A stretch of 64,000 nt of DNA from JASDSY01 sp041441465 (lineage in GTDB: Bacteria; Muiribacteriota; UBA9980): NCBI GenBank assembly GCA_041441465.1, contig JASDSY010000002.1, positions 1 through 64,000 on the forward strand, read 5' to 3'. Below are positions 63,206 through 64,000 of the stretch, in pieces. The notes under the pieces were generated by a model. That model saw only the letters and a program-made list of their open reading frames with translations. It was not told the origin of the DNA and did no database searches. Positions within the stretch are counted from its first letter, which is position 1, and every line of letters begins with the position of its first letter. Position numbers and translations under genes: made by a program.

Positions 63206-64000
63206 TTGCAGATAACACAGGCTGAAAAGAAGTGTATAAAAATTCTTCTGGTTGAAGATAACCAGTATGACGCTCAAATTATGAAAGTAACTCTTGATCA
63301 GAGTCATAATTTTTATGATTTTGAGTTATTTCATTCGGTATCTTTGAGCGGTGCATTTTTGCTTTTGGAAACTCATCAGATAAATGTCATCGTTTTAGAC
63401 CTTTTGCTGCCGGATTCGGCCGGAATTGATACATTGACACAAATGATTGAAAAGGCCGAAGATATTCCGATTATAGTTCTTACCGGTAATGACAACGAAG
63501 AACTGGGCATCAAGTCAGTTCATCTCGGCGCTCAGGATTACCTTATAAAAGGCGAATTCGGCCCTAAATCGTTAATTCGCGCTATATGTTACGCGAATGA
63601 AAGACAATCTCTGCTTCTTGAATTAAAAAAATCGAGGCAGCGTGAAATTGATCTTTGCGAGAGTAAATTTGAGTGTATATACGAAAATTCGCCGGTAATG
63701 ATATTTACGATTGATCAAAACGGCGTTATTATGGATGTAAACCGCAAATGGTGCATCGAAACCGGCTACGATAAACGGTTCGTCATAGGAAAAAGAATCG
63801 ATAATTTTGTAACGGACGATATGAAACAGTACGTCATGGACACTTACTTTCGTGATCTGAAGCGCAATTCCTGCCTGAAAGACGCGATGCTGCAATATAA
63901 GTTGAACGATGGAAAAGTTATTGATGTTTTATGGAGTGCGGTTTTTTTTGATATGCCTGACGGGAAGACTATAGGTTTTTGCGTTATACAGGATGTAACA
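63206..64000 (+). CDS. Receiver-PAS protein, truncated by window edge
   Basis: The frame is open from TTG at 63206 to the last base (265 codons), so the 3' part is missing. A receiver domain (about 11-130) has acidic VEDN, the acceptor Asp in VIVLDLLLPDSAG, Thr in VLTGND, and Lys in YLIKGE. A PAS domain begins near residue 155 (ENSPVMIFTIDQNG) and is still open at the end (GFCVIQDVT). A kinase, guanylate-cyclase-type or output domain probably follows off the edge. AGGA lies about 11 bases before the TTG. Likely receives phosphate from the hybrid kinase just upstream. Confidence 0.8.
   Translation, partial: MQITQAEKKCIKILLVEDNQYDAQIMKVTLDQSHNFYDFELFHSVSLSGAFLLLETHQINVIVLDLLLPDSAGIDTLTQMIEKAEDIPIIVLTGNDNEELGIKSVHLGAQDYLIKGEFGPKSLIRAICYANERQSLLLELKKSRQREIDLCESKFECIYENSPVMIFTIDQNGVIMDVNRKWCIETGYDKRFVIGKRIDNFVTDDMKQYVMDTYFRDLKRNSCLKDAMLQYKLNDGKVIDVLWSAVFFDMPDGKTIGFCVIQDVT

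Overview
The window looks like chromosome from an uncultured, probably anaerobic, low-GC bacterium with very AT-rich intergenic DNA. It carries four radical SAM enzymes (three with a clear N-terminal cobalamin-binding-type region), a fused Fe-S/molybdenum hydroxylase, an M20/DapH acetyl-diaminopimelate lysine route, many exported proteins with signal peptides, and large hybrid histidine kinases. A LolA-like protein and an ArnT-like mannosyl/arabinosyltransferase hint at an outer membrane. I cannot name the phylum from the sequence; deep-branching candidate phyla would fit, but that is inference.

Layout. 1-1594: the trailer end of a CRISPR array (21 complete 37-bp repeats plus one decayed terminal repeat; no cas genes in view), followed by a decayed higBA toxin-antitoxin pair (1595-2043). 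2256-5773: an exported metallo-beta-lactamase-fold hydrolase, a 58-residue Cys-rich protein, a small membrane protein and pyrimidine-nucleoside phosphorylase. 5990-13542: an unrecognised co-directional block built around an AAA+ ATPase flanked by two proteins of unknown family, then two membrane-anchored proteins and a PAP2 phosphatase. 13694-18635: an archaeal-type (COG2521-like) methyltransferase and a two-gene histidine kinase/hybrid kinase pair. 18660-19133: a gene-free stretch packed with perfect hairpins. 19180-30895: fused xanthine-dehydrogenase-like enzyme, LolA-like protein, three tandem B12-radical SAM paralogues, a 5'-nucleotidase and a HAD phosphatase. 31281-42374: a Ser/Cys repeat secreted protein, two glycosyltransferases, a soluble SecD-head-like protein, a propeller-TPR protein, a zinc-ribbon/degenerate carbonic anhydrase and HEAT-TPR and coiled-coil proteins.

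42500-52321 (minus strand): bacterioferritin-like protein, PfkB sugar/nucleoside kinase, and a tightly coupled lysine operon (dapH, lysC, class III aminotransferase, lysA, M20 deacetylase) that runs on into a radical SAM gene and two small unknown genes. 52564-52636: tRNA-Ala(CGC). 52924-56645 (minus strand): an amino-acid ABC transporter operon that I consider the most unusual part of the window. Its two substrate-binding proteins appear circularly permuted relative to the SBP_bac_3 fold, and its ATPase carries a C-terminal RsbW-like GHKL domain. 56950-64000: an AMMECR1 protein, a second hairpin-rich leader, a Zn/Cd-type P1B ATPase, a PAS-HK-REC-Hpt hybrid kinase, and a REC-PAS protein cut by the window edge.

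Functional reading: the lysine genes supply meso-DAP and lysine; the exported MBL hydrolase, nucleotidase and HAD phosphatase plus intracellular nucleoside phosphorylase and PfkB kinase suggest scavenging of nucleotides; the kinase pairs and the GHKL-tailed transporter suggest heavy investment in sensing. All functions are from sequence reading alone; no database search was run.
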